Below, piece by piece: positions 26,036 to 38,089 of a DNA stretch of 64,000 nt. The stretch is from contig CAJNDS010000722.1 of assembly GCA_905221605.1 (NCBI GenBank), positions 16,914 through 80,913 on the forward strand, given 5' to 3'. The stretch's first letter is position 1. Every line of letters begins with the position of its first letter. Origin of the DNA: Symbiodinium natans. Its lineage: Eukaryota; Sar; Dinophyceae; Suessiales; Symbiodiniaceae. Position numbers and translations under genes: made by a program. The notes under the pieces are model-generated. The model worked only from the letters and a program-made list of their open reading frames with translations, was not told the DNA's origin and searched no databases.

Positions 26036-26288
26036 GAAGTGCATGGAGTCAAGTGCATAGAGTTAAGTACATAAAGTGAAGTGCATAGAGTTAAGTGCAT
26101 AGAGTGAAGTGCATAGAGTGAAGTGCATTGAGTGAAGTGCATAGAGTGAAGTGCATAGAGTCAAGTGCATAAAGTTAAGTGCATAGAGTCAAGTGCATAG
26201 AGTTAAGTACATAGAGTGAAGTGCATAGAGTCACGTGTATAGAGTGAAGTGCTCAAAGTCAAGTGCATAGAGTCAAGTGCATAAAGTA
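26036..26288. repeat. 14-bp minisatellite AAGTGCATAGAGTN
   Basis: About 18 tandem copies of AAGTGCATAGAGTG, with the final base varying G/C/T and occasional CATAAAGT or CATTGAGT variants. Several single copies of the same word appear in reverse complement at 28540-28630, beyond the ACT microsatellite. Confidence 0.93.
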
Positions 26289-26423
26289 GAATTCACAATT
26301 TTAGTACAATTTCATAGAATTACGAGATGTTAGTAGAATTTAGCCTTCGTACCCAGTCCTACATTTCTCAATTGCAATTACTCTTTTTAAGGCGGCGGGC
26401 TGGGTTGACGTCGTCAATCGGGA

Positions 26424-26765
26424 TTGCAACCCTCTGCAGGTTTCGGCGTGGTCGCGGTGCTGAAACCATCGTTTTTTTGCGTTTCTTGCTGTGCGCGGAC
26501 AACCCTCTGCCGGTTTCGGCGTGGTCGCGGTGCTAAAACCGTCGTTTTTTGACGTTTCTTGCTTTGCGCGGACAACCCTCTGCAGGTTTCGGCGTGGTCG
26601 CGGTGCAAAAACTATCGTTTTTTGCACATTTTTCGTGCGCGCGTCAACCCTCTGCGGGTTTCGGCGTGGTCGCGGCGCCAAAACCGTCGTGTTTGACATA
26701 CAAACACAACCCCTGTGCGGGTTTCGGCGTGGTCGCGGTGCCAAAACCGTCGTGTTCTTGCGTTC
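26424..26765. repeat. ~73-bp minisatellite
   Basis: Five copies starting near 26427, 26500, 26573, 26645 and 26707, spaced 73, 73, 72 and 62 bp. Each has CAACCCTCTGC, then the invariant core TTTCGGCGTGGTCGCGGTGC (one copy GGCGCC), then AAACC(G/A)TCG, a T run and a variable tail. The array stops just before the candidate exon at 26772. Confidence 0.92.
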
Positions 26766-26771
26766 TTTGAC

Positions 26772-27062
26772 ATGCCAACGTTGTTGACCATGGCCAGTGC
26801 GGGTTTCGAGTTCAGTGTCGACGAAGTCGGGGAAGCCGTTGCGGCCAAGCTTTGTGCATGCATAGGTGACTTTGCCTCAACAGCCACAGGCATCAAAGTC
26901 GAGGCGGAAGAGTTGGGCAACGACGTCAAGTTCAAGGGGTTGACAGAGGTTGCAGTCAACCCTCTCCAGTACTGCCAACGACCGGAACATGCGTTTTCGC
27001 GATGGGAGCTGCTGGAAAGTCTTCGATGCAATCGAATCAAGCCGACTACCTGCCTCCGCTGA
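26772..27062 (+). CDS. Candidate exon/short protein, unknown
   Basis: The ATG at 26772 opens 96 codons starting MPTLLTMASAGFEFSVDEVG, with a balanced composition unlike the repeat-derived frames nearby. The frame at 27002-27223 (KVLKLGSDLITLDHRSVWRY...) also looks protein-like, so two exons or a frameshifted gene are possible. No family recognised. The start lies only a few bases after the ~73-bp minisatellite, which could serve as its upstream region. The opposite strand is also open over most of this stretch. Confidence 0.3.
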   Translation: MPTLLTMASAGFEFSVDEVGEAVAAKLCACIGDFASTATGIKVEAEELGNDVKFKGLTEVAVNPLQYCQRPEHAFSRWELLESLRCNRIKPTTCLR

Positions 27063-27599
27063 AAGTCTTGAAACTGGGAAGCGACCTCATAACCTTGGAT
27101 CACCGAAGTGTGTGGCGCTATAAGGAATTCCAGCACGAAGCTACCCACAAAGTGACAGCTATGGCCAATGTATTTGAACTTTCTCCGCCCAAGCCTTCCA
27201 TCGCCTGCAGAGGGACTCTGTAGCCGACGAGTTTCTGCGGAAGTACTACCATGTGCGACCTGACGTAAATTAAGCAAAACAGAGAACAGCAAGCTTCATG
27301 GACCCTGGACAGCCATAGCTTGGCTGTTTCCAGGAGGTTTCTGTACTAAGACTCGATGGAAAATGCAGAGTGATTCATCGCTGCCATTTCCACAAGGCAT
27401 GGTGCTTGGCTGGTTTGTACGCACTTGAGTTGCCCTTTTTCTGAATCGATTCCAGGGGACTTGATTGACACGTACACAATTTTTCGCGTTGCAACCCGAG
27501 ACATTTAGCTTGTCGTCAAGTCAGAACCTAGGTGCCTGTGCTCCCCCCCCGCCCCCAAAGCCCAAACTACCCCTAAACCAAACCCATAACCTGCCGTAA

Positions 27600-27770
27600 G
27601 ACCCAAATATCGCGGGACTCGAATTCCTCGAAAACCTCGCAAATATCGTGGAACTCGAAGTCCGGTGCCTCGACAACCTCGCAAATATGGCGGGGCTCGA
27701 ATTCCGGGATGTCGAAACCGAAACAGCCCGGTTTTCCAGGATGCAAGTGCCCGGCCGTCTGATCCGTGGC
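27600..27770. repeat. Left flank of ACT tract: CTCGCAAATATCGTGG repeats
   Basis: Three imperfect ~50-bp units containing CTCGCAAATATCG(T/C)GG and CTCGAATTCC. The same unit recurs in the same orientation on the other side of the ACT microsatellite (28640-28795). Confidence 0.85.
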
Positions 27771-27773
27771 GGC

Positions 27774-28462
<689 letters not shown>

Positions 28463-28639
28463 TTGACTACAGAACAAGGAAAACAGAAACTAGTAGACGA
28501 TTGGCCCGAAAGCATCGATTTGCCGTGCGTTGACTCTGTGCACTTCACTCTATGCACTCGAACTGTGTGCACTTGAACAACTGTATGCACTGACATGGTT
28601 GCATACTCTGTGCACTGCACTTCTCTGCATTTCAATTGC

Positions 28640-28795
28640 GTCTCGCAAATATCGTGGGACTCGAATTCGGGGGTGTCGATACCCTCGCAAATATCGAAAC
28701 CATCGCAAACGTCGTGGAACTCGAACTCCTGCCTTGCAAATATCGTGGGACTCGAATTCCGGGACTCGAAAACCTCGCAACTATCGAAGCGCAGA
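28640..28795. repeat. Right flank of ACT tract: CTCGCAAATATCGTGG repeats
   Basis: Three to four ~50-bp units of the same family as 27600-27770, in direct orientation. This suggests the microsatellite grew inside a pre-existing minisatellite. Confidence 0.85.
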
Positions 28796-28799
28796 GAGT

Positions 28800-29590
28800 C
28801 TGTGCCGAACCTCAAGCGAGGAGCTTCCAGCCCGGTCAAGCCCGAAGCAACCAAGACTGGAAGGAACAAGCTTCCGGCGGAGGAGCGCGGGCGGGCCAGA
28901 CGCCGGCAGGGTGCAGGGCCGCCTTAGCGCAGCGGCGGAGTAAGCGAGATTACTCGCCTGAACTGGTCACTCCTCTTGATGATCTCCATGAACAGGAGAT
29001 GCGGCGAGAGCTTTTCATGAGAGCCGAAATTCGAACTGGCGCCCACGTCAAATTGGGGGCGGGGTCGGCCGAGCCCGCCAAGGAAGAAGGCAGTGGATGC
29101 CGCTAAGGCCCAGGGCCTAACGTCGCTCACGGACCCGGTGGCGGGCTCCGCCGCTGGAGTCGTCGCCAAAGGCAGGGCGGCGGTGAGTTTGGAGAAGAGC
29201 GACAGCTGTTTCTCCCAACTGGCCGCAAAGAGCCGCGGGCTCTTCTGTTTTCAGGGGCTTGCGGGTCGTGTCCAGGCCGCAGCACCCACAGCACCCGTGA
29301 GCATTCCCACGCTGGCCGACACTGCCCACAGAGGAACGGCCAAAACGATTACCACACGTACGCCAGGCCGGCGTAACAAAGGTTCTACGGTCAGTCGCGG
29401 CAATGCGCTCGCCTGCGGCACAAGCCATGTGCGCGGCTCTTGCTGAGTCCGGTAGGGGTAGTTCCAGATAGGTCAGTAGCCGTAGCCGTGGCTTAGGACC
29501 GGTAGTACAGGGGAGGCCCACACACACGAAGCCAGAATTGCCTAGATTTTTCGACCCCAGATTTGGAGGTGACAGAATCACAGCTGCAAG
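28800..29590. other. Unassigned, GC-rich
   Basis: A plus-strand frame ending at 29106 (LVTPLDDLHEQEMRRELFM near 28990) looks protein-like but has no recognised family. The opposite strand is open at 29680-29117. Undecided. Confidence 0.3.
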
Positions 29591-31035
29591 CCTCACGCGC
29601 ACACTGCCTTCTGCTTCTACTATCTGGCACACTTCCAGCGAATAGTCACGTGCTCTTCCCGCAACTGCACCCCTGCCCACTTACACGGCGTCACTAATTA
29701 AGATTAGAGGGGCACCTACTGTAGCTCTGGCGAAGTTGGCGTGACAAGCCTTGGCGGAGTCGGCGGAGTCCTCGCAAATTGCAATTTACCAAAAGAGTGC
29801 CTGGAGTCCTAGGTTTCCCGATAACAAAACAATACAGCGACTCCGCCGTTCGCGGGCAGACTCACCACCTTGGTCCGTTTTGCTAAGACTACAGGGGTGG
29901 AGGGCCTCCATCGCAGGAACTCGTCTCTTAGCACTTGCTGTGGATCTTCAAAACACAGCCAAGCCTCCCTCACTCCAACTCTTTTGAAAGAGGTTAAACC
30001 CAACCCAGCCCCTTTATAGCATGGTTAAACCCGCCCAAGCCCACCCCAAGCCCACCCGAAAGCTACCCTCAGCGCCTTCAAAAACACGGTCAAACCCATC
30101 CAGCCCTCAAAGCACGGTCAAAACCACCCCAAAGCCATTCCACCTTCAAAACACGGCAAATCCACCCCACCCACTGCACCCCTTCCAAACAAGTCCAACT
30201 TACTCCAAGTTCCAAATCCACGCCAAACCCACCCCAAACCCACCCGCTATTCTCAGTCCCTTCAAAACATGGTCAAACCCACTCCAAACCCACGTGCACA
30301 ACTCTGTCGCTGGGAACATTGCCCTTTCCAAAATCTTCTTCTTCATTGAGCGTATGGCAACTTCACATTCGGGCTGCACACGCTCAAATATCTTTGCTGT
30401 TCAAAGCCCAAGCCTCAAAAAACAACTAACAGGCCAGCATTGCCAGAACGAAGCCCAGTTACAGGCGACCGGGTTTTCAGGGCCGCAAAACAGAACTTTT
30501 CCAGAATGATCTCTACAGTTGCAGTTGGCAGCATTGACAAAGACAAGCATGCAGCTGCTTTGGACAAGCCTCCGCGCCCACGATTGCTTCTACAGGCTCA
30601 ATTGAAGGGCCAAAAAACGGACCGTCTTGCAAAAATGGAGCCGCAAAGCACTTCCCCAGCGAATAGTTACGTGCTTTCCGCAACTGCACTCCTGCCACTT
30701 ACGTTGCTAATCAAGATTGGAGAGGCACCTAGAGCTCTGATGGAATTGACGTAACAAATCTCACAAGTTGGTTCTGCAAATTGCAATTTGCCAATGTAAG
30801 CCCAGGTTTCCGGAATAACAAGCAATATTCCGAAACACAGCGACGTTCGCAGGTCACCACCTTCGTTTTGCTAAGACTCTACAGGGGGTGGAGAACCTTC
30901 ATTACGCAGCCAAGCCCCAAGACCAGCAATCCCAGCCGTCAAAGCACGGTCAAAACCACTGGAGCCCCACCTTTAAAACACAGTCAAACCCTTCACCACG
31001 CACGTCGAACCCACTCCAAACCCACCCGCGATTGA
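29590..31035. repeat. Old ~1.07-kb direct duplication
   Basis: The stretch 29635-29920 resembles 30658-30900. Both have GCGAATAGT(C/T)ACGTGCT, then CGCAACTGCAC, GCAAATTGCAATTT(A/G)CCA, CAGCGAC...GTTCGC and TTTTGCTAAGACT followed by an ACAGGGGGTGGAG-like word, in the same order with many indels. Both are followed by Pro/Lys-rich CCAAACCCACCCC or CAAAGCACGGTCAAAACCAC repeats (30040-30300 and 30925-31030). No coding frame survives across it. Confidence 0.75.
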
Positions 31036-31602
31036 CCAAAGTTGAGGCTCCAGTGCACAGACCACTACTACAGCAACTCTAGCATCTCTCAACCAAATTT
31101 GCAAAACTGAACATGCAAAATGAAGCCACAAGGTGGTACCGAGTTCTACTGCATCACGATGCACTTCATTTCATTTTGTCCCAGCCAAGAGACTTCAACC
31201 CAGAAGAGTGAACGTTTGTCGCGGCTTTGGGCGCAGCCCGCAAACAAGGCCACGTTGGTCTTCTTAGAGCTTGAAGCGTAACTTCTATCCATAGAAAACA
31301 CCAACAAACCTGCAGCTGAACTGGCGGGCCAGCAGCATTGCGAAGTCGAAGTTACGGAGAAGTTGGACAAACTCTGGCTTCACCAGCGGGCCTTCACAGC
31401 AGTGCACAGTGTACCAGACCAATGCCAATTTGGCAAAGTACCACTTGTGCCTTTGAGCAACGGTAGTTTCGAACATTAGCTCTTAGGTTGTTGTGCCGTC
31501 CACTTAGAGCACAGAGCGGACCCGAGAAGTCCGAAAACAGCGTGGCCAGCCTGCGTTTGCAAGACCAGTGACTGCAACTTTTCAAGAGTCGTAATAGCAC
31601 GA

Positions 31603-32271
31603 GTCTGTGAAGGTCAGGAGCTTCCCTGCCTTTTCGCTCAATTTTGCTGCCCCTCATCTTGGTTTCAGATTCTCCAGGTTTTGGTGCAAGGCCTGAAGAA
31701 GGCAGAAGAGGAGAAAGAAGGGTGCAGAGTCAACAAGAACACTTGAAGATGCAACATGTTTTTTTTGAAATGGCTCGGTGGAAACTGCAGCTTGGAAAAG
31801 TTCAATGCTTTGAAACAAGTGTTTTTGAAAGCCTCTGACAGTGCCGTTTGGACAGAAATCAACTGCAGGACGAGACGAGTTCAACCGTGGTGTTGATTCG
31901 TTAAGGTTGCGCGCGACGCCCAAGCCAAACCACTTGAAAATTGCAAAGTGTATTTCCAGAATGTGAATAAGTGCGAGCGAAGCAAGCGAATCACCAGAGT
32001 AAATTCAACAAATTTAACTGATTAAGTGTTGATTTTGAGGGTTTTCAACATTTTTCGGAAACTTTAGAAATTTTGAAAATTCGTTGCATGGTGCTGAATC
32101 CAGGGAAGAATTGCAACACGCAACCAAAAACGAAAGACAAGGAATTGAGGGCACCCCAGCCAGAAAAGCAGAGTTTCTTTTTTCTGTCCTTGAATTTGTG
32201 TTTGGGAAGTCAAATGGAAGGAAAACAAGCTCTCAAGTCGGTCTGGCCATGATGAGAGGTCAGTGTAATAT

Positions 32272-32308
<37 letters not shown>

Positions 32309-35300
32309 NNNNNNNNNNNNNNNNNNNNNNNNNNNNNNNNNNNNNNNNNNNNNNNNNNNNNNNNNNNNNNNNNNNNNNNNNNNNNNNNNNNNNNNNNNNN
32401 NNNNNNNNTCTGGCCATGATGAGAGGGTCAGTGTAATATGTTTTTTTTTAATGTTTTGTTTTTAACTTTGGAGAAATCGAGAAAACACTGGAATCCAGTT
32501 GTAAAACTTGGACAATGTTCTTTAGATTTAGCAGCAGATTTATACACAGCAACATTTTTTTGTTTTCTTCAGTTCAAATTGCCTTTGTCCGTCCAAGCAG
32601 AATTTTTCTCTAGCTTTCAGAGAGTTCCGAGAAACCGCCCAGAACCAAAACACAAACAGATTGTTTAGCAAGTGTTTTGGTGAGTGCTGCTAGCCTGTTA
32701 AGCTGTCGATTGACCAGAAAGACAGTGAAAAAATTGCAATCGGAACTGAAAGACATTCATAAGAATGAGAATGTGCGTGTTGTGGTTTCGGCTGTTTTTT
32801 TTTTCTGAGGTGCATGTGCAAGAGTGTTGTGGATGTGTGTGTGTGTGTGTGAGCATTTGTGGTTGCAAAGTGGATTGGTTTGCGGGTGCGTGTCTTTGGC
32901 TTTTGTGTGCAAGAAAAGTGTTAGTGTGGGTAAGGGTGGAAAGGCATGGAGTCTTAGAAGTGACACCTTGCAGTGGTGTCTTTGTGTGTTCACCTGGGTT
33001 TTATTGTAAAATGGGTGTGGTGTGTTGTGGTTTCGATGTTTTGTGGGTTAGAAAGTCGTGTGTGTCATGGAGTGTGGGTGTGTGTTATTTTGTGGGTGCA
33101 AAGTGGCTTCGTGTGTTTGCGTGTGTGTCGGCTGGGTTCTGCTGGCTGTTCAAGTGTGGAAGTCGGGTGGTGAAAGGTGTGTGGATTTGGAGAGACAAAA
33201 AGAGGGCAAGAAATCAACCCCAAAAAGGTAGAGAAGCCGAAGTGACCTCCACAGTGCGAGAAAGAACAATGCAAGACTGCTTTGTCTTAAATGCCAGCTA
33301 AAGACAAGTTTAGCAAGCCAAGAACACGCGTATCGACGGCGTTTTTTTGTTTTCCTTGATGCAAACAGTATCGAATAGAAAAAATCTTGTTTGTCTGTAA
33401 GTTGATTTTAATTATTATTGAACTCAAATGGGTTCCAAAAGCAGCTCAATTCTGGGCACCGAAAACGGGCCCTAGATTTTGGATTTCCTGTGTAAACATA
33501 CAAGGCCACCAAGGTTGGAGCCTCAAATTTGGAACCCAAGTTTAGGAGCCATTTTTGGGCCCAGTTGCGGCATTTTCTTCACACACGGGAAGCCAGATCT
33601 GGCTTTCACAGCTTTTCGTGGCGAGTAAGACAAATAAGCCTCTCAGTCGGTTCCAGTCTAAGTCTTGTGTCAGTCTTCCCCCAAAATTAGAACAGCAGGC
33701 AGCAAGGCGGCAAAGTGTGAACTTGTTTGGAACCGGAACTCTCTCTAACTGTGGAGGTCACTGGAGCTTCCCTACCTTTTCGATCAATTTTGCTGCCCCT
33801 CATCTTGGTTTCAGATTCTCCAGGTTTTGGTGCAAGGCCTGAAGGCAGAAGAGGAGAAAGAAGGGTGCAGAGTCAACAAGAACACTTGAAGATGCAACAT
33901 GTTTTTTTAAAATGGCTTGGTGGAAACTGCAGCTTGGAAAAGTTCAATGCTTTTGAAACAAGTGTTTTTGAAAGCCTCTGACAGTGCCGTTTGGACAGAA
34001 ATCAACTGCAGGACGAGACGAGTTCAACCGTGGTGTTGATTCGTTAAGGTTGCGCGCGACGCCCAAGCCAAACCACTTGAAAATTGCAAAGTGTATTTCC
34101 AGAATGTGAATAAGTGCGAGCGAAGCAAGCGAAACACCAGAGTAAATTCAACAAATTTAACTGATTAAGTGTTGATTTTGAGGGTTTTTCAACATTTTTC
34201 GGAAACTTTAGAAATTTTGAAAATTCGTTGAATGGTGCTGAATCCAGGGAAGAATTGCAACACGCAACCAAAACGAAAGACAAGGAATTGAGGGCACCCC
34301 AGCCAGAAAAGCAGAGTTTCTTTTTTTCTGTCCTTGAATTTGTGTTTGGCCATTTTGGAAAATCAAAGACAAGAGAACCCCAAAGCTTTGTTAAAAAAAG
34401 TCAAATGGAAGGAAAACAAGGCTAGGCGACTCTCAAGTCGGTCTGGCCATGATGAGAGGTCAGTGTAATATGTTTTTTTTTAATGTTTTGTTTTTAACTT
34501 TGGAGAAATCGAGAAAACACTGGAATCCAGTTGTAAAACTTGGACAATGTTCTTTAGATTTAGCAGCAGATTTATACACAGCAACATTTTTTTGTTTTCT
34601 TCAGTTCAAATTGCCTTTGTCCGTCCAAGCAGAATTTTTCTCTAGCTTTCAGAGAGTTCCGAGAAACCGCCCAGAACCAAAACACAAACAGATTGTTTAG
34701 CAAGTGTTTTGGTGAGTGCTGCTAGCCTGTTAAGCTGTCGATTGACCAGAAAGACAGTGAAAAAATTGCAATCGGAACTGAAAGACATTCATAAGAATGA
34801 GAATGTGCGTGTTGTGGTTTCGGCTGTTTTTTTTTCTGAGGTGCATGTGCAAGAGTGTTGTGGATGTGTGTGTGTGTGAGCATTTGTGGTTGCAAAGTGG
34901 ATTGGTTTGCGGGTGCGTGTCTTGGCTTTTGTGTGCAAGAAAAGTGTTAGTGTCTGTAAGGGTGGAAAGGCATGGAGTCTTAGAAGTGACACCTTGCAGT
35001 GGTGTCTTTGTGTGTTCACCTGGGTTTTATTGTAAAATGGGTGTGGTGTGTTGTGGTTTCGATGTTTTGTGGGTTAGAAAGTCGTGTGTGTCATGGAGTG
35101 TGGGTGTGTGTTTATTTTGTGGGTGCAAAGTGGCTTCGTGTGTTTGCGTGTGTGTCGGCTGGGTTCTGCTGGCTGTTCAAGTGTGGAAGTCGGGTGGTGA
35201 AAGGTGTGTGGATTTGGAGAGACAAAAAGAGGGCAAGAAATCAACCCCAAAAAGGTAGAGAAGCCGAAGTGACCTCCACAGTGCGAGAAAGAACAATGCA

Positions 35301-37316
35301 AGACTGCTTTGTCTTAAATGCCAGCTAAAGACAAGTTTAGCAAGCCAAGAACACGCGTATCGACGGCGTTTTTTTGTTTTCCTTGATGCAAACAGTATCG
35401 AATAGAAAAAATCTTGTTTGTCTGTAAGTTGATTTTAATTATTATTGAACTCAAATGGGTTCCAAAAGCAGCTCAATTCTGGGCACCGAAAACGGGCCCT
35501 AGATTTTGGATTTCCTGTGTAAACATACAAGGCCACCAAGGTTGGAGCCTCAAATTTGGAACCCAAGTTTAGGAGCCATTTTTGGGCCCAGTTGCGGCAT
35601 TTTCTTCACACACGGGAAGCCAGATCTGGCTTTCACAGCTTTTCGTGGCGAGTAAGACAAATAAGCCTCTCAGTCGGTTCCAGTCTAAGTCTTGTGTCAG
35701 TCTTCCCCCAAAATTAGAACAGCAGGCAGCAAGGCGGCAAAGTGTGAACTTGTTTGGAACCGGAACTCTCTCTAACTGTGGAGGTCACTGGAGCTTCCCT
35801 ACCTTTTCGATCAATTTTGCTGCCCCTCATCTTGGTTTCAGATTCTCCAGGTTTTGGTGCAAGGCCTGAAGGCAGAAGAGGAGAAAGAAGGGTGCAGAGT
35901 CAACAAGAACACTTGAAGATGCAACATGTTTTTTTAAAATGGCTTGGTGGAAACTGCAGCTTGGAAAAGTTCAATGCTTTTGAAACAAGTGTTTTTGAAA
36001 GCCTCTGACAGTGCCGTTTGGACAGAAATCAACTGCAGGACGAGACGAGTTCAACCGTGGTGTTGATTCGTTAAGGTTGCGCGCGACGCCCAAGCCAAAC
36101 CACTTGAAAATTGCAAAGTGTATTTCCAGAATGTGAATAAGTGCGAGCGAAGCAAGCGAAACACCAGAGTAAATTCAACAAATTTAACTGATTAAGTGTT
36201 GATTTTGAGGGTTTTTCAACATTTTTCGGAAACTTTAGAAATTTTGAAAATTCGTTGTGAATGGTGCTGAATCCAGGGAAGAATTGCAACACGCAACCAA
36301 AACGAAAGACAAGGAATTGAGGGCACCCCAGCCAGAAAAGCAGAGTTTCTTTTTTTCTGTCCTTGAATTTGTGTTTGGCCATTTTGGAAAATCAAAGACA
36401 AGAGAACCCCAAAGCTTTGTTAAAAAAAGTCAAATGGAAGGAAAACAAGGCTAGGCGACTCTCAAGTCGGTCTGGCCATGATGAGAGGTCAGTGTAATAT
36501 GTTTTTTTTTAATGTTTTGTTTTTAACTTTGGAGAAATCGAGAAAACACTGGAATCCAGTTGTAAAACTTGGACAATGTTCTTTAGATTTAGCAGCAGAT
36601 TTATACACAGCAACATTTTTTTGTTTTCTTCAGTTCAAATTGCCTTTGTCCGTCCAAGCAGAATTTTTCTCTAGCTTTCAGAGAGTTCCGAGAAACCGCC
36701 CAGAACCAAAACACAAACAGATTGTTTAGCAAGTGTTTTGGTGAGTGCTGCTAGCCTGTTAAGCTGTCGATTGACCAGAAAGACAGTGAAAAAATTGCAA
36801 TCGGAACTGAAAGACATTCATAAGAATGAGAATGTGCGTGTTGTGGTTTCGGCTGTTTTTTTTTTCTGAGGTGCATGTGCAAGAGTGTTGTGGATGTGTG
36901 TGTGTGTGTGTGAGCATTTGTGGTTGCAAAGTGGATTGGTTTGCGGGTGCGTGTCTTTGGCTTTTGTGTGCAAGAAAAGTGTTAGTGTGGGTAAGGGTGG
37001 AAAGGCATGGAGTCTTAGAAGTGACACCTTGCAGTGGTGTCTTTGTGTGTTCACCTGGGTTTTATTGTAAAATGGGTGTGGTGTGTTGTGGTTTCGATGT
37101 TTTGTGGGTTAGAAAGTCGTGTGTGTCATGGAGTGTGGGTGTGTGTTATTTTGTGGGTGCAAAGTGGCTTCGTGTGTTTGCGTGTATGTCGGCTGGGTTC
37201 TGCTGGCTGTTCAAGTGTGGAAGTCGGGTGGTGAAAGGTGTGTGGATTTGGAGAGACAAAAAGAGGGCAAGAAATCAACCCCAAAAAGGTAGAGAAGCCG
37301 AAGTGACCTCCACAGT
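31603..37316 (+). repeat. Tandem array of a 2,027-bp unit
   Basis: Copy 1 is about 31603-33763 (with gap and deletions), copy 2 is 33764-35790, and copy 3 is 35791-37316 (truncated). Copies 2 and 3 are almost identical, differing by a few single-base and short GT-run changes. The unit contains a GTGTGTG-rich stretch and scattered 80-170-codon open frames, some broken between copies, so I do not annotate a gene in it. Copy 3 stops abruptly after CCTCCACAGT at 37316, where foreign sequence begins. Confidence 0.95.
32309..32408. other. Assembly gap (100 N)
   Basis: Exactly 100 Ns after a long poly-T run. The ~40 bases before the T run (TCTGGCCATGATGAGAGG, then CAGTGTAATATG) are repeated directly after the Ns, so the contig ends probably overlap and the gap may be artificial. 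Confidence 0.98.
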
Positions 37317-37351
37317 AGTATTCATAGTACTAATTTATACGAGTCGTATTA

Positions 37352-37352
37352 A

Positions 37353-37411
<59 letters not shown>

Positions 37412-37422
37412 ATAGTAGCAGT
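37352..37422. repeat. TAG microsatellite at element edge
   Basis: About 20 TAG repeats, just inside the point where the third 2-kb unit is interrupted. It separates the host repeat from the RNase H-like coding remnant. Confidence 0.9.
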
Positions 37423-37474
37423 GGTAATGTGTCATTGCGGCACTGCACCTTAAAGTTACGGCATTAAGGCCAAT

Positions 37475-38089
37475 CCCTGCAGGTACTCCACTTATTGTTA
37501 AGTTACAACCTGATACCCACCTTGTTGCTCAATTTGACGGCAGCTGCCACGTGCAAGAAGGTATTAGTGTTGCGGGTGGTATCGTATGGTCGCCCAAACC
37601 AGTTCCGGTAATTCTTGAAACAATTGCCATCCCACTCCAGCCTTGTCCAGATTCTATGTTTGCGGAAATATGCGCCGCTGACGCAACGTTAGACAAGGCA
37701 TTATTTCTAGCTGCTAGCAATCAAATTAGGTGCGAAAACTGGACAACATGTGGCAAAAGTTAACGCACACACCCATTACAGTGCATTGGTCATACGTCCC
37801 TCGCGTCGGCAACAAAGTCGCTGATCACCTGGCAGGACTCCGCTACAAAGCACCCCTTCATGAAGATGTCTTCTTTGACTCGGGTGAGGGTCAGCCTTAT
37901 ATGCAAATAAACACTGAGTGCTTTCCGCCTATTCTGTTGCCTTCCAAGCAATGGCACCTGCAAGCTATACAGGATTTGCATTCCGGAGAGCTGAAACTAT
38001 TTTTCTTGAAGCCCCCCCCCACTCTGGAATCCGGAACTACTTTTGCGGTTTTGGCTCTACAATCGGATCAAGCCTCCCCCCAAGCTTGA
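37475..38089 (+). pseudogene. Broken RNase H domain (retroelement-type)
   Basis: One frame reads VAQFDGSCHVQEGISVAGG, then AEICAADATLDKAL. These match the first strand (catalytic Asp codon 37536) and helix A (catalytic Glu codon 37665) of type-I RNase H. After a stop at 37763 the protein resumes in another frame with ITVHWSYVPRVGNKVADHLAG, the C-terminal signature with the last Asp at 37823. The segment normally carrying the third acidic residue is missing, so the enzyme is dead. Such domains normally follow reverse transcriptase; none is visible upstream because the host 2-kb repeat ends at 37316. The frame continues past the domain towards the polymerase-like ORF downstream, after another frameshift near a C run at about 38075. 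Probably one long original ORF. Confidence 0.7.

Noticed and set aside
29020-29070. Possible tRNA T-arm (GAAATTCGAACT)
   Set aside because: No matching acceptor, D or anticodon stems could be drawn around it. The same holds for GGTTCGAATAC at about 1449.
32765-33301. Cys/Val-rich 178-codon frame in the 2-kb unit
   Set aside because: It follows from GTGTGTG-rich DNA. It is frameshifted in copy 2 and changes its C-terminus in copy 3, so it is not conserved as a protein.
33545-33575. Spliced-leader-like word (AGGAGCCATTTTTGGGCCCA) in the 2-kb unit
   Set aside because: Only part resembles the dinoflagellate spliced leader and the 5' and 3' ends do not fit; a chance match is more likely. I found no better spliced-leader sequence in the window.
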